Part shown: positions 23,801-31,496 of the stretch, in pieces | Position numbering within the stretch: the stretch's first letter is position 1 | Layout of the letters: the number at the start of each line of letters is the position of its first letter | Assembly (NCBI GenBank): GCA_035935115.1 | Contig: DASYXK010000016.1 | Span: 1-34,536, forward strand | DNA length: 34,536 nucleotides | Reading direction: 5' to 3' | Source of the DNA: TA-20 sp035935115 | GTDB lineage: Archaea; Thermoproteota; Nitrososphaeria; Nitrososphaerales; Nitrosopumilaceae | Made by a program: the position numbers and the translations under genes | The notes under the pieces: model-generated | What the model saw: only the letters and a program-made list of their open reading frames with translations | The model's database searches: none | Told to the model about the DNA's origin: nothing

Positions 23801-26199
23801 GTGACAACTCAAACCCAACGACAACATCAAAGTCAACCGTAATCTCAGCAGTCGGTCAGAACATCAAGGTCAACTATGTTGACTTTAGAGATGACTCTGG
23901 CAAGAAGATTGAGATAAGCGACAACGCTGGTATTAGAGGAAACACAGGTTCTATCACATTAGATAAATCTGTCTACCCAGTACCATTTGGTTCCATTGCA
24001 ACATCTGCAGCAGTATTGAATGACTTTAACAGCCCTGCTACTTCTGTAACCAGTAAACCAGGCGTATTCCCAATGCATCGTGACAATACCGGTAACGGTC
24101 TGACATCGACTAATACATTGAACAATGGTGACACACTTGTGCACATCAGAGTCAATGATCAAGACTATAACATATCGGCAACAGGTACTGATCACATTGC
24201 AGTTGGTATCGCAAGAGGTACTGATACAACACACGGTCCAGTATGGGCAACAGTTAGTAGACAAGGTGCAACATCATTACTAGCATTTGCTGGAGGTCCG
24301 ACCGTACTAAATGGTAAAATCAAAACAGCACCAGTTAGTCCAACGGCACCAACAGCAGCTGATGCAGCAGGTGCAAGAGATCTTGGTCCAATGACTGAGA
24401 TTGATCCAGCATCTGGAATATTCCAAGCAGACTTGCCAATTAGATTCACAGACGGTCCAGCCGCAAATGACTGCCCCGTCCCAGATAACTACAAGTCAAG
24501 CAACGGAACATTCGGTGCTTTACAAACCAATAGATTTGATGTAGCAGCAACTGGTAGCAATCACTATTGTGTTAGACAAGGAGACGTACTAACCGTCTAC
24601 TACAATGACACAAACGATGCATCAGGTCATCAGCAAACAGTAACTGACTCAGCAACATTTGATTTAAGAAACGGTGTATTACAATCCGACAAGTCTGTCT
24701 ACATCATTGGTTCGGACATGATCCTAACCTTGGTTGAACCAGACTTGAACTTGGACTCACAACAAGCCGAGTCTGCATCACTTGATCTCATAGAATGGGA
24801 TTCACATGCATTCAAGGGTACTATGGGTCCATTGGGATTGAACACTGCTAACTTTGACGCTAAACCATCATCCCTTGTAGAAACAGGTAAGGACACTGGA
24901 ATCTTCCAGGCAGTAATCAAGATACCAAAGCAGCTATCCACAACTGGTGCTGCTAAAGGTACATTACTCGAGAGAGGAGAACAGATCCACCTAGAATATA
25001 CTGACTGGGGTCCAGCAGGTTCCAAGACGGTAGGCAAGAATAATCAGGATATTCAACTGACTATTTACACTTCCAACTTTGGAGCAACAGTTGAACTAGA
25101 CCAGAAGGTATACACATGGACTGACAGAGTTTACATCACAGTAGTAGCACCAGATCACAACTTTGATCCAAACTTAATTGACACCATTGGTGACACTGAC
25201 TTGAATAAAGTTACAGTATCAACAAGAGGCAACTCCATCTCACCATACAAATTGGTGGAAAGTGGAGTTGACACCGGTATCTTCACAGGTTATGTTATCT
25301 TAACTGGTAAAACGAACTTGAAAGATTCAGGTGGAGTCGATGGTGCAGGTACACAGCCAACAGGCGCCGGTCCATCCGGTGTTGGTCCAACAGACGGCTT
25401 CTTGCCAGCTGAGGACAACGACGGTGTATCAGTATCGTTTGAGTTCACAAGAGATCAGACAGTAACTGGCTCAGCTCTAGTAAGATGGAACATTGGTGAA
25501 ATAAAGTGGCTTCAAGCATCATACCCAGCTAACGGTCAAGGAGTATTACAAATAGTAGATCCAGACATGAACCTCAATCCAAAGGCAATAGACAAATTCG
25601 ACACTAACGTGTGGTCTGACTCTGACTCTGGTGGTATCAAACTTACCATGACAGAGACAGGAGCCGCAACTGGAATCTTCCAAGGTACAGTGTACTTTAC
25701 AACGAACTTCCAGTCTTCAGGCAACAGATTACATGTAGCAGAAGGTGACACAGTCACTGGCGAATACAAGGACAGAACACTGCCCGCTCCATACACACCA
25801 GCTGATCAGTTAAGATTGACATCGACAACATTCATTGGAACAGTAGTGCCACCACTCGAAAGAGCACCGGCATCTAACCCAAGAATAGTTGACTCGTTTG
25901 GCAATGCATTAACCTCAGTCAAGGTCAACCAGCAAATCCAGGTAACTGCAGATTTGACTAACGGCCAAGACAGAGCTCAGCCATTTGCATATCTAGTGCA
26001 AATACAGGATGCTAACGGAGTTACAGTCTCGCTATCTTGGATCACAGGCACGTTAACTGGCGGTCAATCTTTGAACCCAGCACAGTCGTGGACACCAACT
26101 GCATCTGGCACATACACTGCACAAATCTTTGTATGGCAGAGCATTGATAATCCAAACGCACTGTCGCCACCACTATCAACTACAATAACTGTAGCATAG
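20818..26199 (+). CDS. Giant secreted S-layer-type surface protein
   Basis: 1793 aa, ATG start. A signal peptide covers about 1-36 (basic start, LLTILLTSTAAFA, then HAAT). The mature protein consists of repeated beta-sandwich modules. Asp/Asn motifs (pattern D-x-D/Q-x-N-x-D/N) recur near residues 283, 468, 881, 1114, 1307, 1445 and 1582. A T/S-G-I-F motif, usually ETG/ESG-x-x-TGIF, recurs near 981, 1199, 1360, 1485 and 1618. The sequence is rich in Thr, Asn, Gly and Asp with few cysteines. A C-terminal Ig/CARDB-like domain (about 1680-1793) ends the protein without a TM helix. Size, signal and composition fit the main S-layer protein of ammonia-oxidising archaea. Codon choice leans to C-ending codons (GAC, AAC, TTC) unlike its neighbours, as expected for very high expression. 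Confidence 0.9.
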   Translation: MYNETLRKITSLSLLTILLTSTAAFAMPNALPQAHAATNANLFVSAESSQFNNYFAGPQVIQVIVSDPNIQRLDQVYGEPVVTVNGKKLRMAQATDGNWYAYIADRDQAIAAANTAAVTGKGLNFGGFCASTSTTSGKSGVNYQETKGFTVARGSFLSTNHTNGTITSGGLPVCNNTPTLAGGNALTASQMEHVVRQNKTINMNTAGFGSGAVTYPQMWPVIQLYDFGGAQPDTVQTVTIDYNKAGGDQISTLTFARIPTNLVSSSVDRTAYPPNSQVFVTLNDPQLNIDPTEEDSWTWGANATNSTLYYMAFNRNGGLDADGNTAAMQNLIGNLTKFMFNHNGKFTLNPAAQGVNVVDFQANGKEKLVGTQRGQTNAVATNSIGKNSAPVTFIESGGVSSGVFVTWDGGKKSDLVTSNTLAIRGQSATVRYNDVSTSIVGGFGFATITSSPINGTWAGGQKIPITLVDADANLNSKLAENRYLLSPIIYQLSGGAGVTGGVPAMTIGTPFSLANSATNDIATFIRNSTSLTRTAGGQLSITAGTAIHTGASNVTTTTTNADANNIQHIALVGSGGFAAGGVTLTNTTFAVVRTGGVIIDSSKTVNNLLGTIHDDLANDTEKFRGFNFINYDLRSLSTNANASLGNVGVYLVTNPVGTGILGATGNLVGNGIGFKFTSIANSTSLQDLINLNGTSLLGDNKGSQFTPNKVANGTQITVNLFHNIPKAASVGLFFNFTGKVTLDTSVKPIAADFFSVGIKGDGITNDQRINNAIYRWELEETGTNTATFTGTTEYLMLNQLNIFDPNTYSTLRTINHEVKFVAIQDMRQANSRAPQASYTDLGADGQFTIISAQTDVLTHTGVVSFDSKTYKIADTVTITLKDADLNVDNNLVDIYTTVAPKAGVTSIANEDPASDTVGKAGLGFYSDGKTAFGRLLDIQFGQQNARWANTGCFGAATTTPQGLNLGLFDTGFTLVETGPSTGIFTGTFEIPDQICDNSNPTTTSKSTVISAVGQNIKVNYVDFRDDSGKKIEISDNAGIRGNTGSITLDKSVYPVPFGSIATSAAVLNDFNSPATSVTSKPGVFPMHRDNTGNGLTSTNTLNNGDTLVHIRVNDQDYNISATGTDHIAVGIARGTDTTHGPVWATVSRQGATSLLAFAGGPTVLNGKIKTAPVSPTAPTAADAAGARDLGPMTEIDPASGIFQADLPIRFTDGPAANDCPVPDNYKSSNGTFGALQTNRFDVAATGSNHYCVRQGDVLTVYYNDTNDASGHQQTVTDSATFDLRNGVLQSDKSVYIIGSDMILTLVEPDLNLDSQQAESASLDLIEWDSHAFKGTMGPLGLNTANFDAKPSSLVETGKDTGIFQAVIKIPKQLSTTGAAKGTLLERGEQIHLEYTDWGPAGSKTVGKNNQDIQLTIYTSNFGATVELDQKVYTWTDRVYITVVAPDHNFDPNLIDTIGDTDLNKVTVSTRGNSISPYKLVESGVDTGIFTGYVILTGKTNLKDSGGVDGAGTQPTGAGPSGVGPTDGFLPAEDNDGVSVSFEFTRDQTVTGSALVRWNIGEIKWLQASYPANGQGVLQIVDPDMNLNPKAIDKFDTNVWSDSDSGGIKLTMTETGAATGIFQGTVYFTTNFQSSGNRLHVAEGDTVTGEYKDRTLPAPYTPADQLRLTSTTFIGTVVPPLERAPASNPRIVDSFGNALTSVKVNQQIQVTADLTNGQDRAQPFAYLVQIQDANGVTVSLSWITGTLTGGQSLNPAQSWTPTASGTYTAQIFVWQSIDNPNALSPPLSTTITVA

Positions 26200-26218
26200 A
26201 CAAGAAACTTCTAACTTT

Positions 26219-26237
26219 CCCTTTTTTCCTTTTTTTG
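26219..26237 (+). terminator. Poly-T terminator after the S-layer gene
   Basis: Two T-runs, CTTTTTTCC and TTTTTTTG, about 22-37 nt after the S-layer stop codon. Oligo-T tracts without a hairpin are the usual archaeal terminator. The remaining gap up to 26447 (248 bp in all) holds only AT-rich sequence and the oxidase promoter. Confidence 0.6.
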
Positions 26238-26411
26238 AAAACTCCTAACGAAAGTTATGAAATGAAAAAATCAGTTTTCCACACGTAAAAATTGCTGTCA
26301 AAAATTAAAATACTAAAATTTTATTGATAGCTCTGATTTGTAATAAAATAAAATCATAACATTTATTCTTAAATTATATGTAGACTTGGATCTCTGAAAA
26401 TCTTCAAAACC

Positions 26412-26420
26412 CTTAAATAG
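26412..26420 (+). promoter_or_regulatory. TATA-like box of the terminal oxidase operon
   Basis: CTTAAATAG lies 28-36 nt before the ATG at 26448. It predicts a short or absent leader. Confidence 0.5.
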
Positions 26421-26447
26421 AAAATGAAAACCACGTCAAATTGATAA

Positions 26448-26756
26448 ATGAAGGGTCTCATTGCGATTTCAGTCGTTTGCTTAGTTGCTCTTGTTCTTGT
26501 ACCACAAATTCATTTTGCTAATGCAGCACTGGGAGGACAGGTTTCAGAAAAACAATATGTCAATATCAGAGCTGAAGTGTGGAACCTCTTTTTCAGAATG
26601 ACAACAGCTGCCTTTACAGTTGGTGCTGTGGTTTCAGGAACTATGATCTGGCTGTGTTGGAGATTTAGAGAATCACATCCAAAAAATAAGAACTTTAGAA
26701 CAAAATGGGAGCATTTGGATGATCCGACATCTGGGGATCACACAGGTGGTCATTAG
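26448..26756 (+). CDS. Haem-copper oxidase subunit II, N-terminal TM half (split)
   Basis: 102 aa. A signal-like hydrophobic N-terminus (MKGLIAISVVCLVALVLVPQ, to about residue 26) is followed by a loop and one TM helix (about 48-72). It then has WRFRESHPKNKNFRTKWEHL and a His/Gly/Asp-rich end. This is the layout of the first transmembrane part of oxidase subunit II. The next gene supplies the second TM helix and the CuA domain. The two are in the same frame, separated by a single TAG (26754-26756) with the next ATG at the following base. Either natural gene splitting or a conserved read-through site is possible. Confidence 0.82.
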   Translation: MKGLIAISVVCLVALVLVPQIHFANAALGGQVSEKQYVNIRAEVWNLFFRMTTAAFTVGAVVSGTMIWLCWRFRESHPKNKNFRTKWEHLDDPTSGDHTGGH

Positions 26757-27182
26757 ATGGGTCACGATACATCAGAATGGGTTTTTGTTGGAATAGTTAT
26801 TGCAATTCTAGTTTATGTCGGTGTTGATTCTTGGAACATTGAAAAACTTTTAGAAGATATTCCAGCAGATGCAGAAACAATCAAGGTGACAGGTCAACAA
26901 TGGTTCTGGAGCTTTGAACATGCAGATGGAACAAAAGAAATCAGCACGCTTCATCTAAAGAAAGGTCATGCTTACAAATTTGAAATTTCTTCAAAGGATG
27001 TAATGCACTCTTTTAATATTCCTGACTGGGTTGTATTTCAGGATGCAGTACCAGGTCACATAAATCACGTTTGGTTTTCACCAGATCAAACTGGAACATT
27101 TCCTATACAGTGCAGAGAATATTGTGGATTATTACATTATAACATGAGAGGTTCACTTGTTGTGGAGGATACCAAGTCTTGA
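26757..27182 (+). CDS. coxB: Haem-copper oxidase subunit II, CuA domain half (split)
   Basis: 141 aa. A TM helix (9-25) is followed by the CuA cupredoxin domain. KVTGQQWFWSFEH (43-55) is the aromatic electron-entry region. All binuclear copper ligands are present: His84 in VMHSF, Cys119, Glu121 and Cys123 in CREYC, His127 and Met130 in LLHYNM. It takes electrons from a cupredoxin or other donor outside the membrane and passes them to subunit I. The ATG directly follows the upstream TAG in the same frame. Confidence 0.93.
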   Translation: MGHDTSEWVFVGIVIAILVYVGVDSWNIEKLLEDIPADAETIKVTGQQWFWSFEHADGTKEISTLHLKKGHAYKFEISSKDVMHSFNIPDWVVFQDAVPGHINHVWFSPDQTGTFPIQCREYCGLLHYNMRGSLVVEDTKS

Positions 27183-27228
27183 GCAAAAACATTTTATTGA
27201 CTTTGTCTAAAATTAAAGAGGGAACTGT

Positions 27229-28770
27229 ATGGTACTAGAGCTACAAAAACCACGACCTGTTTGGCAGATAATGTTTTCAACTCATCACACTGATGTGGGT
27301 TATCTTTACACTGTAACATCTCTTGCATTCTTGTTCATGGGTGGTGTACTGGCGATGCTAATTAGGACGCACCTATTTTTCCCTGGACAAGGAGTTCTAA
27401 TTTCTGACTCGGTTACATTTAACAGAATATTTACTGTACATGGTACTACGATGTTGTTTTTGTTTGCACTACCATTTGCTGCGGGAATAGGAAACTATCT
27501 TGTGCCAATAATGGTAAGATACAAGGACATGGCATATCCGAAATTAAACGCAGTTGCCTTTTGGATGGTTCCAGTAGGTGGTGCACTTGTATGGCTAGGA
27601 TTTGCAGATACAACATGGGTTGCTTATGCTCCATATTCAGTTATCAGAGCTCCAGGTCCGGCAGCAGACATGTGGATATTTGGTCTAAAGATTTTGGGGG
27701 TTTCATCTATTTTATCATCCATTAATTTTATTGTTACAATTCTAAAGTGTAAACATCCTGATTTGCCTTTAAGAAATGTACCGTTGTTTGCCTGGTCCAT
27801 GTTGACAGTATCACTTATGACAGTTGTTGCGATGCCAACATTTGCAGCATCACTTGTAATGATGCTAACAGACAGACTGGGGGTATCAGGATTTTTCAAT
27901 CCGTCATTGGGCGGAGATCCAATTGCATACCTGCATTTATTCTGGTTTACATTCCATCCTGAAGTTTACATCTTCCTCTTACCAGCTATTGGTATGATGT
28001 ATGAAGTCATTCCAAGATTTTCAAGAAAACCACTTTTCAGTACAGGATCTGGAGTATTTGCATTTGTAATGCTTGGAATGATAGGATTTGCTTCATGGGG
28101 TCACCATATGTTTTCGACAGGAATGGACTTTACAACAAAAACCGTATTTATGATTGGAACATTAGCTGCAGTGCCAGCATCAGGCATGCACGTCTTTAAC
28201 TTTTTAGCAACAATGTGGGGTGGCAGAATTAAATTTTCTGCACCAATGAAATTCATGGTTGGTGGAATAGCATTATTCTTCTCAGCAGGAGCAGGTGGTG
28301 TCCTTAACACTGCAATGCCACTTGACTTTATCACACATGGGACATACTGGGTTGTAGGTCATATGCACTTGTTCCTTACCGGCACAATTGCATTTGGTTT
28401 TGTTGGCATGATGTACTACATCTTCCCATTATTTACTGGAAGAATGTACAGCGAAAAATGGGCAACTGTACAGTTCATCTTGATGATGTGGGGAACAGTC
28501 CAAGTATTCTTTACGCAACACATTCTTGGACTGGAGGGCATGGCAAGAAGAATATATGATTATCCGGCAGATTTCACATCGTGGACACAACTAAACCAGA
28601 TAGCAACAATAGGCGCATGGATTCTTGGAGTTAGCTTTGTAATCTTCTTGGCGCAGCTAATTTACTGCGCTGTAAAGGGCAAAGAAGCCAATATGGATGA
28701 TCCATTTGGATTGGGTGGAAAGTACTATTATCCATATCAAGCAAAAACGCCGCATCACGTAGGATATTGA
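27229..28770 (+). CDS. coxA: Haem-copper oxidase subunit I
   Basis: 513 aa, about twelve TM helices. It reduces oxygen to water and pumps protons. Haem and copper ligands are in HGTTMLFLFALPF (low-spin haem His), FTFHPEVYIFLLPAIGM (CuB His and the cross-linked Tyr), WGHHMFSTGMD (two CuB His) and THGTYWVVGHMHLFLTG (haem His pair). Thus it has the A-type signature HPEVY. A Shine-Dalgarno-like GAGGGA at about 27218-27223 precedes the ATG. The genes for subunit II lie upstream and the cupredoxin begins one base after its stop. Confidence 0.97.
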   Translation: MVLELQKPRPVWQIMFSTHHTDVGYLYTVTSLAFLFMGGVLAMLIRTHLFFPGQGVLISDSVTFNRIFTVHGTTMLFLFALPFAAGIGNYLVPIMVRYKDMAYPKLNAVAFWMVPVGGALVWLGFADTTWVAYAPYSVIRAPGPAADMWIFGLKILGVSSILSSINFIVTILKCKHPDLPLRNVPLFAWSMLTVSLMTVVAMPTFAASLVMMLTDRLGVSGFFNPSLGGDPIAYLHLFWFTFHPEVYIFLLPAIGMMYEVIPRFSRKPLFSTGSGVFAFVMLGMIGFASWGHHMFSTGMDFTTKTVFMIGTLAAVPASGMHVFNFLATMWGGRIKFSAPMKFMVGGIALFFSAGAGGVLNTAMPLDFITHGTYWVVGHMHLFLTGTIAFGFVGMMYYIFPLFTGRMYSEKWATVQFILMMWGTVQVFFTQHILGLEGMARRIYDYPADFTSWTQLNQIATIGAWILGVSFVIFLAQLIYCAVKGKEANMDDPFGLGGKYYYPYQAKTPHHVGY

Positions 28771-28771
28771 T

Positions 28772-29743
28772 ATGAGTCATTCAGAACACGACGCACCAAT
28801 ACTTAGGACATCCCCTAGAAGAATGGGTAAGATGCTTGCAATTATTATTGGAATTCAGATTGTTGGCGGTTTGATATTTTTTGCACATTATGATTTCTGG
28901 AATTCATATCTTCCAATTGCAGGGAAGCTACAGGAGCAAGGTGCCATTACAGGTAAGACAAATCAAGGTCAAGCTACTGGAAAAACAGTTAATATCCCTC
29001 TAAAATTTGTAGAATCACCAGATTTTAAAACATATGCGTTTAATGCACTAAGTGGACCGGATCAGAATCCTGAGATCCACGCTAGCGTAGGGGATAAGAT
29101 TGTTTTTGATGTTACAAATGCTGGCAAATCGTTTCATGCATTTGCAATTACTGATTCAAAAGAAGGACCTGGTCCAGCTATAGATGGTACTACAATTGGA
29201 ACTGCTGATAACCCAATGAAGCCAGGTGCTAAAGGTGAAGTAACATTTGTTCCGGCAAAGACAGGAGAATATTTCTATATTTGTGCAGTACCAGGTCACA
29301 GAGAATTGGGTATGGTAGGTAAAATTGAAGTTACTGCAGCATCTTCAGGTGGAGACGCATCTGGAGCTACTGTGACACCAACCGGTAAGAAGGTGGAATT
29401 CTCCTTAAGCTTTGTAATGAGTTCTGATTTCAAGGATTATGCATTTAATGCACTTCCTGGACAACCAGGACATAATCCGGACATCAAAGTAAAATCTGGT
29501 GATACTGTCACAATTCATATCAAAAATGACAGTAAATCATTCCATGCTTTTGGAGTAGTTACAGATCCCGATAGTCCAAATGTTTTATGGAATTCTGCAT
29601 TAAAGAGTGCGGATAATCCAATGAAACCAGGAGAGTTAGGTGATGTTACATTTGTTGCTGGCTTGCCAGGTAAATATCACTACATCTGTACTGTTCCTGG
29701 TCATGCCGCATTAGGTATGGCTGGCAGCTTTATCGTCGAGTAA
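28772..29743 (+). CDS. Membrane-anchored tandem cupredoxin (two type 1 copper domains)
   Basis: 323 aa, ATG start. One TM anchor (about 20-40), then a linker and two plastocyanin-like domains (about 72-188 and 206-323) that clearly resemble each other. Both have complete type 1 copper ligands: His122, Cys171, His176 and Met181 in the first, His258, Cys306, His311 and Met316 in the second, in the pattern SFHAF...YICxVPGHxxLGM. Its place inside the oxidase operon suggests it is the electron donor to CuA, or a bound subunit that replaces cytochrome c. Ammonia-oxidising archaea rely on such copper proteins. Confidence 0.93.
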   Translation: MSHSEHDAPILRTSPRRMGKMLAIIIGIQIVGGLIFFAHYDFWNSYLPIAGKLQEQGAITGKTNQGQATGKTVNIPLKFVESPDFKTYAFNALSGPDQNPEIHASVGDKIVFDVTNAGKSFHAFAITDSKEGPGPAIDGTTIGTADNPMKPGAKGEVTFVPAKTGEYFYICAVPGHRELGMVGKIEVTAASSGGDASGATVTPTGKKVEFSLSFVMSSDFKDYAFNALPGQPGHNPDIKVKSGDTVTIHIKNDSKSFHAFGVVTDPDSPNVLWNSALKSADNPMKPGELGDVTFVAGLPGKYHYICTVPGHAALGMAGSFIVE

Positions 29744-29745
29744 TA

Positions 29746-30192
29746 ATGTATTTCAAATATCTTGCTCTATCTTCTCTTGTAATTTTATACTCTCTAATGT
29801 TTATTGGAGGATATCTTCAAGCAAGTGGACAGGGTCTTTCTTGTCCAGAGTGGCCATTGTGTCCTAGTGGGATTCTTCCATCTGCAGAATATTTGACAGA
29901 ATGGATACACAGGTTGATTGCAGCAACAACAGGGGTACTAATTATAGCAACTGCGATAGGAAGCTGGAAAGTAGCAGGTTCTGATACAAAAATTAGAATT
30001 ACTGGAACTTTGGCTGGAGTTCTTGCTGTTGCTCAAATTACACTTGGTGCAATAGTGATTGATACTAAATTGCATGCTGTAATTGTAGCAATACATAACG
30101 GTGCAGGAGTTTTGCTTTTTGCAATGGCACTTCTTACTACATTATTTGCATTTAGATTGGCTAGATCGTCAACCATACAAACTAAGGCTTAG
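29746..30192 (+). CDS. ctaA: Half-size haem A synthase (CtaA/Cox15 family)
   Basis: 148 aa, four TM helices. Standard CtaA has eight helices in two homologous halves; this protein equals one half. It has the cysteine pair in SCPEWPLCPSG (Cys33, Cys39), the catalytic-region EWIHRLIA (Glu52, His55), and two further histidines, His110 and His117, in LHAVIVAIHNGAG. These could bind haem in a homodimer. It would oxidise haem O to haem A for subunit I. ATG start, two bases after the cupredoxin stop. It overlaps the convergent gene by 11 bp. Confidence 0.88.
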   Translation: MYFKYLALSSLVILYSLMFIGGYLQASGQGLSCPEWPLCPSGILPSAEYLTEWIHRLIAATTGVLIIATAIGSWKVAGSDTKIRITGTLAGVLAVAQITLGAIVIDTKLHAVIVAIHNGAGVLLFAMALLTTLFAFRLARSSTIQTKA

Positions 30193-30739
30193 CTTTCATT
30201 CTTCGCTTTGTAATTACTGCCCAGATAATTAGTACAAAAGCTCCCAGACCGCCTGCAGAAATTATGTATACAAAGATTGGTCCAAAGATGTTTACTGCTG
30301 ATACATTAAATTGGTAAGTATAGGGTTCACCGTTTTTTCCCACATTGTATAGATCCACCTCAACTACATGATTTCCTGATTCATGAAAAGTATAGGTGGT
30401 GTCCCATTGACCGCCATCGTGACTCTGAGGAGGTATTGTATCAATTAATTTGTCATTATAGAAAATTCTAATTCCCATTCTAAAATGATCAACTTCACTA
30501 TTTTGAGTATTAAATGAATTAAGATAGTTAGTAGATTGCGCATAATTTAAAACTCTAAATTCAAGTTTGAATGGTTCATTTGCGGCTGGTATTTCAGGTA
30601 TGGTCGCAACTTGTACTTCATAATTTCCAATTGCTTCAGAATCAGAGTTGAATGCAGAGTGTGCACTTGCACTCTGAATTGCAGGAATTGTTAGAACGCC
30701 TAAAAAAAGTAATAATAAAAGAAAACCAGATTTTCGCAT
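30182..30739 (-). CDS. Secreted, C-terminally anchored protein with mature N-terminal His (possible copper protein)
   Basis: 185 aa. A signal peptide (1-26, ending SASA) would leave His27 at the mature N-terminus (HSAFNSDSEAIGNYEVQV). A beta-sandwich-like domain of about 120 residues follows, with EPFKLEFRVLN and NHVVEVDLYNVG, then a C-terminal TM helix (about 153-176) and a basic tail. An N-terminal His after cleavage is how CopC-type and monooxygenase copper sites begin. Further His at 85, 107, 119 and 124 could complete a site. It faces the copper-rich oxidase operon. A role in copper delivery is inference; I cannot assign the family with certainty. Confidence 0.72.
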   Translation of the reverse strand: MRKSGFLLLLLFLGVLTIPAIQSASAHSAFNSDSEAIGNYEVQVATIPEIPAANEPFKLEFRVLNYAQSTNYLNSFNTQNSEVDHFRMGIRIFYNDKLIDTIPPQSHDGGQWDTTYTFHESGNHVVEVDLYNVGKNGEPYTYQFNVSAVNIFGPIFVYIISAGGLGAFVLIIWAVITKRRMKAKP

Positions 30740-30760
30740 TATTTTGTTAGGCTGTTTTTC

Positions 30761-30771
30761 TTTAATAAATT
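30761..30771 (-). promoter_or_regulatory. TATA-like box for the 30739 minus-strand gene
   Basis: AATTTATTAAA on the minus strand, 22-32 nt upstream of the ATG at 30739. Confidence 0.4.
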
Positions 30772-30809
30772 GTTACAAGATTGATTAGATCATTGAAAAT
30801 TAACAAAAG

Positions 30810-30818
30810 CTTTAAATC
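30810..30818 (+). promoter_or_regulatory. TATA-like box for the SRPBCC gene
   Basis: CTTTAAATC, 25-33 nt before the ATG at 30843; predicts a leaderless message. Confidence 0.5.
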
Positions 30819-30842
30819 CAGTCTGACAAGAACGGGGAATGT

Positions 30843-31439
30843 ATGACCATTGTCAGTAAAACAATCGATATCAAATCCAAAATCTCTAACGTCTTTACCT
30901 ATTTTGCAAGACCTGAACACATTTCTGACCAATTTGAAGAGCGAGTGGGAATGACTGTGGTACCTATGGATGTTAAAGCAGGTATGGGTGTAGGAACTAC
31001 CTTTAGAGTAATAGGTGATTTTGATGGTAAAAGACTAGAATGGGATTGTGAAACAACAGAATTCGTACCAGAACAAAAAATTGCAGCTAAAATGATTAAA
31101 GGTCCCTTCAAAAAATGGGATATTGCTGTTGAATTTAAATCACTAGAAGAAAAACTAACTAAACTTACCATGACAGTAAATTATGAAATGCCACTAGGTC
31201 CACTAGGTAGCATTTTAAACAAATTTAAATTTGCAAAGACAGCAGAAAAGGGAATGGAAACTGCTCTCTACAAAGTTAGAGGACTCTTGGAAGGAAATGG
31301 TTCAATTCCAGTATACATTACACTTGATGCGTATAGGAAACTTTTAGAGGAAAAAGAAAAAATGAACAACGTACCAGTTTCTACTGTCTTGACTAAAATA
31401 TTAGAAAAATACTCTCAAATTGAGACAGTCAAAAACTAA
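30843..31439 (+). CDS. SRPBCC-fold protein with ribbon-helix-helix-like tail
   Basis: 198 aa, ATG start. Residues 1-147 look like a polyketide-cyclase/START-type SRPBCC domain. It has IVSKTIDIKSKISNVFTYFA at the N-terminus, GVGTTFRVIGDFDGKRLEWD in the middle, a WDIAVEFKSL strand, and a long C-terminal helix. This fold makes a hydrophobic ligand pocket. Residues about 151-198 (IPVYITLDAYRKLLEEKEKM onward, then NVPVSTVLTKILEKY) have the strand-helix-turn-helix rhythm of CopG/VapB-type DNA-binding domains. A ligand-sensing regulator is possible, but both the second domain and the function are unproven. Confidence 0.78.
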   Translation: MTIVSKTIDIKSKISNVFTYFARPEHISDQFEERVGMTVVPMDVKAGMGVGTTFRVIGDFDGKRLEWDCETTEFVPEQKIAAKMIKGPFKKWDIAVEFKSLEEKLTKLTMTVNYEMPLGPLGSILNKFKFAKTAEKGMETALYKVRGLLEGNGSIPVYITLDAYRKLLEEKEKMNNVPVSTVLTKILEKYSQIETVKN

Positions 31440-31463
31440 AAATTAATTTTATTTCAACTCAAG

Positions 31464-31472
31464 TTTAAATAA
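31464..31472 (+). promoter_or_regulatory. TATA-like box for tRNA-Lys
   Basis: TTTAAATAA ends 25 nt before the tRNA 5' end at 31497, the expected distance. Confidence 0.5.
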
Positions 31473-31496
31473 CGAACTTAGTGTTTGCTATTTTGC

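Noticed and set aside
21939..25796. Several antisense frames of 60-112 codons inside the S-layer gene
   Set aside because: Caused by the biased codon use of the sense gene; no starts with promoters and no domain.
20818..26199. Possible CRISPR or DNA direct repeats
   Set aside because: The repeats are degenerate at protein level, have no constant DNA repeat or spacer pattern, and lie in one long reading frame.
30182..30192. Overlap of ctaA and the convergent minus-strand gene as evidence that one is false
   Set aside because: Both have clear TM and signal features extending through the overlap; 11 bp of convergent overlap is unremarkable.
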